Under the pieces are notes generated by a model. The model made no database searches, was not told where the DNA came from, and worked only from the letters and a program-made list of their open reading frames with translations. The position numbers were made by a program, and so were the translations under genes. From contig CAXNKG010000004.1 in the NCBI GenBank assembly GCA_964202965.1, positions 1-64,000 of the forward strand: a stretch of 64,000 nt of DNA, given 5' to 3'. The stretch comes from CAXNKG01 sp964202965 (lineage in GTDB: Bacteria; Acidobacteriota; Vicinamibacteria; Vicinamibacterales; UBA2999). Below, piece after piece: positions 35,701 through 43,354 of this stretch. Positions within the stretch are counted from its first letter, which is position 1. Each line of letters starts with the position of its first letter.

Positions 35701-37784
35701 CAGCCGACTTCAATCAGGCCGAACTGCTGTTCCCACTCCCGCTGCACGAACCGCAGCAGGTCGCCGGCGAAGACGCCCTCGTCCACCACGCAGCGCGCTT
35801 CGCGGTACGCGTCTTCCATGATGTCGCGGTCGCGAACGAGGTCGCCCGTGCGCAGCTTCGGCAGGCCTGACTGACGCGTTCCGAAGAAATCTCCCGGTCC
35901 GCGCAGCTCGAGGTCCTTCTCCGCGATCGCAAACCCGTCGCTTGTCGACGCCAGCGCCTTCAGCCGCTCGCGGGCATCGTCGGTCCAGGGGGCCTGGTAC
36001 AGCAGGAAACAATGCGATTCACACGATCCACGGCCGACGCGGCCGCGCAACTGGTGCAGCTGCGAAAGCCCGAACCGCTCGGCGTGCTCCACGACCATGA
36101 TCGAGGCGTTCGGGACATCGACGCCCACTTCGACAACGGTCGTCGACACCAGGATGTGAACCTGGCCGGCGGCGAAGGCGTGCATGACGCGCTCCTTGGC
36201 GTCGGACTTCATCCGTCCGTGGAGCAGCGCGATCCTGTACGCGGGAAAGATCTCCGCCTGCAGGTGATCCGCCATTTCGGTCGCCGACTTGAGATCGATC
36301 TTCTCGGACCCTTCGACCAGCGGGTAGATGATGTACGCCTGGCGGCCGTGGTCGAGTTCCTGGCGCACCGCCTGATAGATCTCGTCGCGCCGCGACTCCG
36401 GCTTGACCCAGGTCTTGACGGGCATCCGGCCCGGCGGGAGGTCCGGAATCTTCGAGACATCGAGCTCGCTGTAATCGGTCAGCGCCAGCGTCCGCGGAAT
36501 CGGCGTGGCCGTCATCAGCAGGACGTCCGGACGGAGCCCCTTTGCCCGGAGCGCGCCCCGCTGCGCGACGCCGAAGCGGTGCTGCTCGTCGATCACCACC
36601 AGTCCCAGCTTATGGAAGCTGATGCTCTCCTGCACCAGCGCGTGCGTGCCCACGACCAGGTTCGTGGTCCCGCGCTCGATGTGCGAGTAGAGCGTGTGCT
36701 TCTGAAGCCCTGGCGTGCTGCCGGTGAGCAGGTCCACGCGGAAGCGCGACTGCGACAGCAGCTTCGCGATCGTCCCGAAGTGCTGCCCGGCGAGAATTTC
36801 AGTGGGCGCCATGAACGCCACCTGCAGGCCGTTCTCCATCGCGACGAGCGCCGCCAGCAGCGCGACGATCGTCTTGCCCGCGCCGACGTCCCCCTGGAGC
36901 AGCCGATGCATCGGCTGCGGCCGCTGCATGTCGTCGACGATCTCCTTGATGGCCTGACGCTGCCCCGGCGTCAGCCTGAACGGCAGGATCTTCGCGGCGG
37001 CGGCGCGAATCCGATCGTCCACTTTCGGCACGTAGGCCTTCAGCTCGGTTCCGGCCGCGTGCCGCCGCCACGCGTGTCCGATTTGATACAGAAAGAACTC
37101 TTCGAAGATCAGCCGGCGCTGCGACGGCGTCTGAAACGCGTTGAGCGCCTCGACGGACGCGTCGTTCGGCGGGAAATGCGATTCCTCGATCGCCACGCGC
37201 CGGGCGGCGAGACCGAGCCGGCCGCGCATCTCCTCTGGCAGGATGTCCGGAATCTGCGCCGGCAGCTCGTTCAGGGCGTGTCGAACCAGCTTGCGCTGCA
37301 TGTTCGGTGTCACGATGCCGGTCTTTTCGTAGAACGGGACAATGCGGCCGGTGTGCACGCCGGTCAGGTCGTCGGTGACGACCTCGTACTCCGGGTTCAG
37401 AAAATGGAGGCCCGTGGAATCGAGCTTGACGTCCCCGAAGATCACGACGCTCAGGTGCGGCTGCAGGACGTCCGCCAGGAACGCCTGATTCATCCACGTA
37501 CAGCGAATCGCGCCGCTGGCGTCGCTGATCACCGCGTTGAAGATCTTGAATCCGCGCCGCCGCGTGGTGGCCAGCCTGGCGCTCTTGATGTCCCCAAGCA
37601 CCGCCGCCCGCGCACCGGGGCGCAGCGTCGCGATCGGCTGCATCCTGCTGCGGTCTTCGTAGCGGAATGGGAGCCGGTACAGAAGGTCCTCGACCGTGAG
37701 GAGGCCGGCGCGTTTGAGGTCCGCCGCCTTGCGAGGGCCGACGCCCTTGAGGAATTGGAGTGGTGTGGTCAGGTCGAAAGGCAC
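35700..37784 (-). CDS. recG: ATP-dependent DNA helicase RecG
   Basis: A 694-residue helicase that reverses stalled forks and moves branched DNA. The N-terminal wedge/OB domain (residues about 1-170, 'GVGPRKAADLKRAGLLTVEDLL') is followed by the SF2 motor: 'LLQGDVGAGKTIVALLAA', 'VIDEQHRFGVAQR', 'LLMTATPIPRTLA' and the RecG-specific 'QLHQLRGRVGRGS'. Normal length. The start GTG 37784 is the first three bases of the heptamer-repeat edge, and no other start exists in the next 30 codons, so translation initiation depends on the repeat. No Shine-Dalgarno sequence is visible. Confidence 0.96.
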   Translation of the reverse strand: MPFDLTTPLQFLKGVGPRKAADLKRAGLLTVEDLLYRLPFRYEDRSRMQPIATLRPGARAAVLGDIKSARLATTRRRGFKIFNAVISDASGAIRCTWMNQAFLADVLQPHLSVVIFGDVKLDSTGLHFLNPEYEVVTDDLTGVHTGRIVPFYEKTGIVTPNMQRKLVRHALNELPAQIPDILPEEMRGRLGLAARRVAIEESHFPPNDASVEALNAFQTPSQRRLIFEEFFLYQIGHAWRRHAAGTELKAYVPKVDDRIRAAAAKILPFRLTPGQRQAIKEIVDDMQRPQPMHRLLQGDVGAGKTIVALLAALVAMENGLQVAFMAPTEILAGQHFGTIAKLLSQSRFRVDLLTGSTPGLQKHTLYSHIERGTTNLVVGTHALVQESISFHKLGLVVIDEQHRFGVAQRGALRAKGLRPDVLLMTATPIPRTLALTDYSELDVSKIPDLPPGRMPVKTWVKPESRRDEIYQAVRQELDHGRQAYIIYPLVEGSEKIDLKSATEMADHLQAEIFPAYRIALLHGRMKSDAKERVMHAFAAGQVHILVSTTVVEVGVDVPNASIMVVEHAERFGLSQLHQLRGRVGRGSCESHCFLLYQAPWTDDARERLKALASTSDGFAIAEKDLELRGPGDFFGTRQSGLPKLRTGDLVRDRDIMEDAYREARCVVDEGVFAGDLLRFVQREWEQQFGLIEVG

Positions 37785-37856
37785 AAGTCAGAAGTCAGAA
37801 GTCACAAATCGAATAATCGAGCCTTCTATTCTGACTTGTGACTTGTGACTTGTGAC
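37785..37856. repeat. Heptamer repeat with inverted arms between recG and a secreted-protein gene
   Basis: Left arm AAGTCAG, AAGTCAG, AAGTCAC (37785-37805), 23 bases of spacer, right arm TTCTGAC and three TTGTGAC (37829-37856). The arms are inverse complements and can form a long hairpin. The element occupies exactly the gap between the recG start (GTG, at its edge) and TTA, the reverse stop codon of the upstream gene. The same heptamer and layout recur at 63899. Confidence 0.9.
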
Positions 37857-38456
37857 TTACTGAACGACAACCGCCTGACCCTGGCCGACTTGAATTTCGC
37901 GAATCTGCGCAGGGAGGGGGAACGTGTCGTCGATGCGCACCCCCTGCGGATGGTCGGGCGTCCTCGAGTAGATGCTGACCAGTTCCTGGAGCAGCGATGC
38001 GGGGACCGGAAGCCCGGAGACCTCTGCCGACTGCATCTCGAACCGTGCCTTGCCGTCGCGCGTGTGCAGGATTCCCGTGACGGTGACCGGTACGCGGCCG
38101 CCGATGAGGCTCCAGGGATCGAAGGTGCCGCCAGACGAGCGCCGCTTCGCCAGCGCCTCGAGATCGACGATCGCCTGGCCCGACACGCGGCCGCCGCCGA
38201 CAATCGTGACCTGCGGCTGGCTGACGCCGCCGGGCAGGTGCGGCGCGGCGCTGTAGGTGAACCAGGAGTTCAACTCGTCCTGCGAGACGGGGGTCTTGCG
38301 CGCGACCGGCGTGCCGGCCTCGGCGTTGCGGCGAATGACGGTGACTTTCTGGGAGAACGTCTCAGCGCTCTGACGGGAGACCGTCGCGGCGTCGACGGTG
38401 GCAAGAGCGGCGACAGCGAGCGTGGCGACGGTACTCCAGCGGATACATTTACGCAT
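37857..38456 (-). CDS. Secreted protein of unknown function (lipid-binding-like fold possible)
   Basis: A 199-residue exported protein: signal peptide MRKCIRWSTVATLAVAALATVDA, then a soluble domain. The strand pattern 'SWFTYSAAPHLPGGVSQPQVTIV', 'GRVSGQAIVDLEAL', 'VTVTGILHTRDGKARFEMQSAEVSGLPVP' (each read in parts) and a C-terminal 'PLPAQIREIQVGQGQAVVVQ' recall the YceB/DUF2993 lipid-binding group, in which the final strand ends just like this. I cannot confirm the match. Its TAA stop is the first codon of the heptamer element that separates it from recG. The longer ATG at 38498 would add a non-signal sequence, so 38456 is preferred. Confidence 0.6.
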   Translation of the reverse strand: MRKCIRWSTVATLAVAALATVDAATVSRQSAETFSQKVTVIRRNAEAGTPVARKTPVSQDELNSWFTYSAAPHLPGGVSQPQVTIVGGGRVSGQAIVDLEALAKRRSSGGTFDPWSLIGGRVPVTVTGILHTRDGKARFEMQSAEVSGLPVPASLLQELVSIYSRTPDHPQGVRIDDTFPLPAQIREIQVGQGQAVVVQ

Positions 38457-38531
38457 CGGACACCCCCTCAACTCACCGCAGTGACTGGAGTCTAGCACCC
38501 TTCATTCGGGGACCTTCGCGTCGCTCTTTGC

Positions 38532-38560
38532 TTGATCTTCGCCTTTCATTCGCATATAGT
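38532..38560 (+). promoter_or_regulatory. lexA promoter with TTCGC direct repeat
   Basis: TTGATC (38532-38537) and TATAGT (38555-38560) are spaced by 17 bases. Inside the spacer TTCGC occurs twice with an 11-base period (38538-38542 and 38549-38553), that is TTCG-N7-TTCG. The layout is that of the alphaproteobacterial SOS box GTTC-N7-GTTC, placed where a repressor would block polymerase. I take it as the likely LexA autoregulatory site, without proof. Transcript start would be near 38567, leaving a 66-base leader. Confidence 0.55.
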
Positions 38561-38632
38561 CTGCCCACCTCTGCCGACGACCGCGCGGGACCGGGGTTCC
38601 GTGGCGCTCGGCTCGACAGCAAGGAGGAGCGC

Positions 38633-39238
38633 GTGCTACCGCTCACCAAACGTCAGCGCGAGATCCTGGACTACTTGAGCGAGTTCATCCAGCAGCACGG
38701 CTACGCGCCGAGCCTGGAAGAGATCGGCCGTCGCTTCAGCCTCTCCTCGCTCGCGACCGTTCACAAGCACCTGACCAACCTCCAGGAAAAGGGCTTCATC
38801 CGGCGCGCCTGGAATCGGAGCCGCTCGGTTGAGCTCGTGCCGACCCGCGCCGGCAGCCGTGCGATCGAACTGCCGATGCTGGGCTTTGTCGCCGCGGGGG
38901 CCCCGATCGAAGCGGTGGCCAGCAACGAGACGATCGCGGTTCCTGAAGGGTTCGCCGGCAAGCGCGACAGCTACGTGCTGCGCGTCAAGGGCGACTCGAT
39001 GATCGACGAACAGATCCGGGACGGCGACTACGTGATTGTCGAAGACCGCAAGTCGGCCGACAACGGCGAAATGGTCATCGCGCTCGTCGGCGGCCTGGAT
39101 GTGACGCTGAAGAAGTTCTACCGCGAAAACGGCCGCGTCCGGCTCCAGCCAGCGAACCCGGCGATGCAGCCGATGCTCTTCGATCCGGACCGCGTGCAGA
39201 TTCAGGGCGTCGTCGTCGGCGTGATGCGAAAGTACTGA
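38633..39238 (+). CDS. lexA: SOS repressor LexA
   Basis: A 201-residue repressor with an N-terminal winged helix (LTKRQREILDYLSEFIQ..., SLEEIGRRFSLSSLATVHKH) and a C-terminal self-cleaving S24 domain. The cleavage bond is Ala88-Gly89 in 'GFVAAGAP', the catalytic pair Ser122 (VKGDSMID) and Lys160 (GGLDVTLKKF). I chose GTG 38633 because AAGGAGG lies six bases upstream and the protein then starts like other LexA proteins; the longer ATG frame at 38528 runs through the promoter. The two downstream genes are not obvious SOS genes except nth. Confidence 0.96.
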   Translation: MLPLTKRQREILDYLSEFIQQHGYAPSLEEIGRRFSLSSLATVHKHLTNLQEKGFIRRAWNRSRSVELVPTRAGSRAIELPMLGFVAAGAPIEAVASNETIAVPEGFAGKRDSYVLRVKGDSMIDEQIRDGDYVIVEDRKSADNGEMVIALVGGLDVTLKKFYRENGRVRLQPANPAMQPMLFDPDRVQIQGVVVGVMRKY

Positions 39239-39343
39239 ACAGCAGCCGCAGACCCGCGCCGTCGGTGACACGAACACCGTGGTGTCATCCCACGAGCCAG
39301 ACGCGACGCGGACAAGGCCTGCACTCTGTGCTCTACTTGTCCC
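39239..39343. promoter_or_regulatory. lexA-DUF3467 gap with small inverted repeat
   Basis: This 105-base gap contains TGACAC and GTGTCA separated by ten bases (about 39267-39288), which may end the lexA transcript or act as an operator. No good promoter for the next gene is seen. Confidence 0.25.
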
Positions 39344-39667
39344 ATGTCCGACCAGCCCGAGCGCAAGCAGATTAACTTCACCATCGTTCCAGACGAGCAG
39401 ACCGGCGAGCCACGCATCTACGCCAACTTCTGCTCGATTTCCCATACCCCATTCGACTTCACGCTGACCTTCTGTGAGGTCATGCCGCTCTCGGAAGACG
39501 AGCTGCGCCGCGCCGAGAACCAGCATGTGGTGAAGGCGCCGGTGCGCGCGCGGGTGGTCGTCCCTGTCCAGTTCGTCCCGAATCTGGTGGCGGCGCTGCA
39601 GGAGCACATGCGCGTCTTCTCCGAGTCGTACTCGAACGTCGGATGGACGAAGGGGCCGGTCCATTAA
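39344..39667 (+). CDS. DUF3467 protein
   Basis: A 107-residue protein. The N-terminal 'RKQINFTIVPDEQTGEPRIYANFCSISHTPFDF' (in parts), the middle 'TFCEV' and the C-terminal 'VPVQFVPNLVAALQEHMR' match DUF3467, a small beta-sandwich family found widely in bacteria and archaea; its role is not known. Its stop codon overlaps the probable AUU start of nth, so the two are likely translationally coupled, and its AAGGGG near the end may act as the nth ribosome site. Confidence 0.85.
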   Translation: MSDQPERKQINFTIVPDEQTGEPRIYANFCSISHTPFDFTLTFCEVMPLSEDELRRAENQHVVKAPVRARVVVPVQFVPNLVAALQEHMRVFSESYSNVGWTKGPVH

Positions 39668-40331
39668 GTCCGCCGCTGCCACGCGGCGGATCATCCGGAC
39701 CCTCGCGGAGCAGCATCCGAACGCCGACACCGAACTGCATTTCCGCTCGCCCTTCGAGCTGCTGGTCGCCACGATTCTGTCGGCCCAGTCGACCGACGAG
39801 CGGGTCAACATGGTGACGCCCGCATTGTTCGCGCGCTTCCCCGACGCCCGCTCGCTCGCGCGCGCCACCGCCAGAGAACTGGAGCCCCTCATCCTCTCGA
39901 CCGGCTTCTTCAGGCAGAAGGCGAAGGCGCTCATGGGGATGGCGCAGCAGCTGGTCGACGAGCACGGCGGGCAGGTCCCGGCCGACATGGAACAGCTGAC
40001 GGCGCTGCCGGGGGTCGGTCGCAAGACGGCGAACGTCGTGCTCGGCCATGCGCTGGGCATCCCGGGGCTGCCCGTGGATCGCCATGTCCTGCGCGTATCG
40101 AACCGGATCGGCATGGCCACGAGCGACGACCCGGAAACCGTTGAGCAGCAGCTGTGCGCCGTACTGCCGCCGGCGCAGTGGACGCTCGCCTCCGACGTCC
40201 AGATTCTCCACGGCCGGCGTGTTTGCCGTCCGAAGCCACTCTGCGGCGAGTGTGCGGTCCGCAAGGACTGCGAGTATTTTCACGATGTCATTGCGCCTGC
40301 CACGCGCCGAGTTCGATCGCCTCGTTCGTGA
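39663..40331 (+). CDS. nth: Endonuclease III, with apparent AUU start
   Basis: A DNA glycosylase/AP lyase for oxidised pyrimidines. The helix-hairpin-helix 'LTALPGVGRKTANVVLGHA' holds the catalytic Lys121; Asp139 is in 'PVDRHV'. The Fe-S cluster cysteines read C-X5-C-X2-C-X5-C, one residue shorter in the first gap than the usual C-X6-C. The family's N-terminal helix (TRRIIRTLAEQHPNADTELHF) is encoded upstream of the first ATG (39810), but no ATG, GTG or TTG lies in frame there. ATT at 39663 has AAGGGG seven bases before it and overlaps the DUF3467 stop, giving 222 residues. I infer an AUU start; a sequence error is the alternative. Confidence 0.85.
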   Translation: MKSAAATRRIIRTLAEQHPNADTELHFRSPFELLVATILSAQSTDERVNMVTPALFARFPDARSLARATARELEPLILSTGFFRQKAKALMGMAQQLVDEHGGQVPADMEQLTALPGVGRKTANVVLGHALGIPGLPVDRHVLRVSNRIGMATSDDPETVEQQLCAVLPPAQWTLASDVQILHGRRVCRPKPLCGECAVRKDCEYFHDVIAPATRRVRSPRS

Positions 40332-40707
40332 AGCGGTCGGGCTGATCCCGCGGCGATTCCGCGACGAGATGCGGAACCTCGCCCTCGTGGTGGAGCCCGA
40401 CCCGTCGCCCGAACTGCTCGTGGAAATGGAGATCGAACCGCCCGATTCGCTGTACGGTCTCTATCAGGGCACACCCCTCACCGAACGGACGTGGGACTTC
40501 GGTAACCACCTGCCGGACCGTATCACCCTCTACCAGCGCCCGATTGAGGAGGACTGCGAGGACGAGGACGAGATCCGTGAGGTCATCGGCGAAACGCTCA
40601 TTCATGAAGTCGGGCACTATTTCGGGCTCAGCGAAGAGGAGATCGAAGAGATCGAGGAGCGGTACTGGCGGGGCGAACAGGCGGATGACGATGCCCCCGC
40701 CCGGTGA
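40285..40707 (+). CDS. Zincin-like metallopeptidase (DUF1025 / Zincin_1 family)
   Basis: A 140-residue cytosolic protein with the zinc motif His107-Glu-Val-Gly-His111 in 'GETLIHEVGHYFGLSEEEIEEIE'. The upstream 'LYGLYQGTPLTER' and 'RITLYQRPIEED' are typical for this family of small minimal gluzincin-like proteins, whose substrates are unknown. The ATG at 40285 lies 47 bases inside nth in another frame; no later start keeps the conserved N-terminal helix, so the overlap is probably real. Confidence 0.85.
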   Translation: MSLRLPRAEFDRLVREAVGLIPRRFRDEMRNLALVVEPDPSPELLVEMEIEPPDSLYGLYQGTPLTERTWDFGNHLPDRITLYQRPIEEDCEDEDEIREVIGETLIHEVGHYFGLSEEEIEEIEERYWRGEQADDDAPAR

Positions 40708-41506
40708 GCGGCGATTTCCGCCGGCGCGCAAGCGATTCGGCCAGCATTTCCTCGAGCCGGCGTGGGTCACCAAGCTCGTCCACGCGGTGCGCCCCGGCCC
40801 TGACGACACCTTTCTCGAGATCGGCCCGGGCCGCGGCGCGCTGACCAGGGCGCTCGCGCCGCGCGTCGGCCGCATGGTCGCCGTCGAGATCGACCGCGAC
40901 CTCGCCGCACGGCTTGAGGCTGAGGGGGTATCCAACCTGCGCGTCGTGACCGCCGACGCGCTCGACATCGACCTGGCCGCCGTGCTGCAAGGTGAACGGC
41001 TGCCGGCGCGCATGGTCGGCAACCTTCCCTACAACGTGGCGTCTCCCATCCTGTTCCGCCTGCTGGATGCCGCCGACGAGGGCCGCCGGCTGGCCGACGC
41101 GACCGTGATGCTGCAGAAGGAGGTTGCGGACCGTCTCGCGGCGAAGCCGGGAGACGCCGCGTACGGAGCGCTGGCCATTCAGACGGCGCTCCTGGCGGAC
41201 GTCGATCGGCTGATGACCCTGCCTCCGGGTGCCTTCCGGCCGCCGCCGAAGGTGATGTCGGCGGTCGTACGCCTCCGGTTCCGGCCGCCGACGGTCGATG
41301 TCGGCGACCGCCGGACGTTTGAACGAGTCGTCCGCGGCGTGTTTCTGCAGCGCCGGAAGACCCTCCTCAATGCTCTTCGCCCGGTCGCGGAAGCCTTCGG
41401 ACGGTCGGCCGCAGAACTCATTGACCAGTCAGCACTTAACCCTGGGGCCAGGCCCGAAACGCTGACGGTCGAGGAGTTCGGCCGGCTCTGCCGAGCTGTG
41501 CTATAG
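40685..41506 (+). CDS. rsmA: 16S rRNA dimethyladenosine transferase
   Basis: A 273-residue SAM-dependent enzyme (KsgA) that dimethylates A1518 and A1519 of 16S rRNA. 'RFGQHFLEP' opens the domain, the SAM loop is 'FLEIGPGRGALTRALA', and the catalytic motif is 'VGNLPYNVASPILF'. The C-terminal 'RGVFLQRRKTLLNAL' is typical. Two starts are close together (ATG 40685 and ATG 40691), both overlapping the metallopeptidase stop. The 3' end overlaps the -10 box proposed for rnj. Confidence 0.96.
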   Translation: MTMPPPGERRFPPARKRFGQHFLEPAWVTKLVHAVRPGPDDTFLEIGPGRGALTRALAPRVGRMVAVEIDRDLAARLEAEGVSNLRVVTADALDIDLAAVLQGERLPARMVGNLPYNVASPILFRLLDAADEGRRLADATVMLQKEVADRLAAKPGDAAYGALAIQTALLADVDRLMTLPPGAFRPPPKVMSAVVRLRFRPPTVDVGDRRTFERVVRGVFLQRRKTLLNALRPVAEAFGRSAAELIDQSALNPGARPETLTVEEFGRLCRAVL

Positions 41507-41507
41507 T
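41502..41507 (+). promoter_or_regulatory. Extended -10 box of the rnj transcript
   Basis: TATAGT preceded by TGC (extended -10) lies at the very end of rsmA, 150 bases before the rnj start. No good -35 box is present, as is common for extended -10 promoters. The transcript would carry a leader of about 145 bases. Confidence 0.4.
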
Positions 41508-41561
41508 TTTGCCCGGAAGTTACTGAGCCCGCCCAACTTCAGGCGATCCCAGCTGCCTGAT

Positions 41562-41587
41562 CCGACTCGCGCGTAAACGCGTGTCGG
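41562..41587 (+). promoter_or_regulatory. Hairpin in the 5' leader of RNase J
   Basis: CCGAC-t-CGCG (41562-41571), loop of six, CGCG-t-GTCGG (41578-41587) form a nine-pair stem with one mismatch, in the middle of the 150-base leader before rnj. RNases often control their own mRNA through the 5' leader, as RNase E does in Escherichia coli, so this structure is a candidate site; direct evidence is absent. The rest of the leader is GC-rich with no reading frame that I trust. Confidence 0.4.
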
Positions 41588-41656
41588 GCCCCCGCGAAGG
41601 CGCCCGCCCGGGCACGCCGACGCGGTCGCGAACGAGCGTAGACCGGAATCCATCGA

Positions 41657-43354
41657 ATGAATCAACCCGTCGCGCCGGTGGTGTATCCCGCCACGCTCGA
41701 AGTCGTCCCGCTGGGCGGCCTCGGCGAGTTCGGCATGAACATGATGGCGGTGTCCTGGGAGGACACGACGATTCTGATCGACTCCGGGGTCATGTTCCCC
41801 GATCCCGATCAGCTCGGCGTGGATCTCATCATCCCCGACCTGGCCTACATCGAGGCGCGGCGCAGCCGCGTGAAGGCGCTCGTACTGACGCACGGCCACG
41901 AGGACCACATCGGCGCGGTTCCGCACGTGCTGCCGCTCTTCGACGGGCCGGTATACGGCACCGCGATGACGCTGGCGCTCGTCGAACCGAAGCTCGACGA
42001 GCACGAGATCGACGCGGGTGACCGGCTCAAGACCGTCGCGCCGCGCGACGTCGTCACCATTGGCCCCTTTTCGATCGAATTCATCCGCGTCACGCACAGC
42101 ATGCCGGACTGCGTGGCGCTCGCGATCACGACGCCGGTGGGCATCATCATCCATACCGGCGACTTCAAGATCGACCAGACCCCGATTGACGGCGAGCACT
42201 TCGACCTGCACCGGTTTGCGGAACTGGGACGGCAGGGCGTCCTGGCGCTCTTCGCGGACAGCACGAACGTCGATCGCAAGGGCTTCACGGGCCCCGAAAT
42301 CGAGGTCATCCCGGCGTTCGAGGAGCTGTTCACGAGCACGCACGGCAAGCTGGTCGTGGCGACATTCTCCTCGAGCGTCTACCGCATGCAGATCCTGGTG
42401 GATCTCGCGGTGCAGTTCGACAGGAGCGTCGCCTTTATCGGCCGCAGCATGATGAAGGTCTCCGAGATCGCGCAGCGTCTCGGCCACCTCCGCGTCCCGT
42501 CCGGCGTGCAGATCCGCGACTCGGACGTCCCGAACTTCGCCTCGCAGGACGTGCTCTGCATCTCCACCGGGTCGCAGGGCGAGCCGCAGGCCGCGCTGCC
42601 GCGCATCGCCATCGACGATCACCGGTATGTGCGCCTCGGCGCCGACGATGTCGTGGTGTTTTCGGCGCGGCCCATTCCCGGCAACGAAAAAGCGATCGGC
42701 CGGACGATCAGCCATATCGCCCGCCGCGGCGCCGACGTCGTGACCGAGGCGCACAAGCACGTGCACGTCTCCGGGCACGGGAGCGCCGAGGAGCTGAAGC
42801 TGGTGATCTCGCTCGTGCGCCCGCGCTATTTCGTCCCCATTCACGGCGAGTACCGCCAGCTTGCCCAGCACGCGCGCGAGGCGCGGAGGGTGATGCAGGG
42901 CTCGGAACCGAAGCTTGACGTCCTGCTGGCCGAGAACGGCGACACGATCCAGTTCGATCGCCACGGCGCCAGGATCGGTGAGAAGGCGCCAGCGGGACGC
43001 GTGCTCATCGACGTGACGCGTATCGGCGAGGTCGGGGACGAAGTGCTGCGCGACAGGCGCCACGTCGCCGCCGACGGCCTGATCGTCGCGGTCGTCGCCA
43101 TCAGCAAGCAGACAGGCGCGCTCGTGGGCGAGCCGGAGATGGTGTCGCGCGGCTTCGTCATGGCCGAAGGCGAGGCGGCGTCGATCTTCCGCGACGCGGC
43201 CGGCGTGGTCGCCGGGTGCATCGAGTCGTCGCGGATCGAGGAACGGACGGACCAGGGGTTGATGACCGAGAAGTTGCGGAGCGAACTGCGCCGCTTCTTC
43301 AAGAAACGTTCGGGACGGCGGCCACTCGTGCTGCCGGTACTCATGGAGATCTGA
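41657..43354 (+). CDS. rnj: Ribonuclease J
   Basis: A 565-residue RNase with 5'-to-3' exonuclease and endonuclease activity for mRNA decay and rRNA maturation. The metallo-beta-lactamase motif Thr78-His-Gly-His-Glu-Asp-His-Ile-Gly is at residues 78-86; the beta-CASP part shows 'ADSTNVDRKGFTGPE' and 'STGSQGEPQAALPRIA'. The C-terminal domain is of usual size. The start follows a leader with a stable hairpin. ftsK overlaps its stop by one base. Confidence 0.95.
   Translation: MNQPVAPVVYPATLEVVPLGGLGEFGMNMMAVSWEDTTILIDSGVMFPDPDQLGVDLIIPDLAYIEARRSRVKALVLTHGHEDHIGAVPHVLPLFDGPVYGTAMTLALVEPKLDEHEIDAGDRLKTVAPRDVVTIGPFSIEFIRVTHSMPDCVALAITTPVGIIIHTGDFKIDQTPIDGEHFDLHRFAELGRQGVLALFADSTNVDRKGFTGPEIEVIPAFEELFTSTHGKLVVATFSSSVYRMQILVDLAVQFDRSVAFIGRSMMKVSEIAQRLGHLRVPSGVQIRDSDVPNFASQDVLCISTGSQGEPQAALPRIAIDDHRYVRLGADDVVVFSARPIPGNEKAIGRTISHIARRGADVVTEAHKHVHVSGHGSAEELKLVISLVRPRYFVPIHGEYRQLAQHAREARRVMQGSEPKLDVLLAENGDTIQFDRHGARIGEKAPAGRVLIDVTRIGEVGDEVLRDRRHVAADGLIVAVVAISKQTGALVGEPEMVSRGFVMAEGEAASIFRDAAGVVAGCIESSRIEERTDQGLMTEKLRSELRRFFKKRSGRRPLVLPVLMEI

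Noticed and set aside
36012..37841. 609-codon open frame on the plus strand across recG
   Set aside because: Antisense to the clear recG gene; rich in Arg, His, Asp and Leu as expected from the mirror frame of GC-rich coding DNA; no domain recognised.
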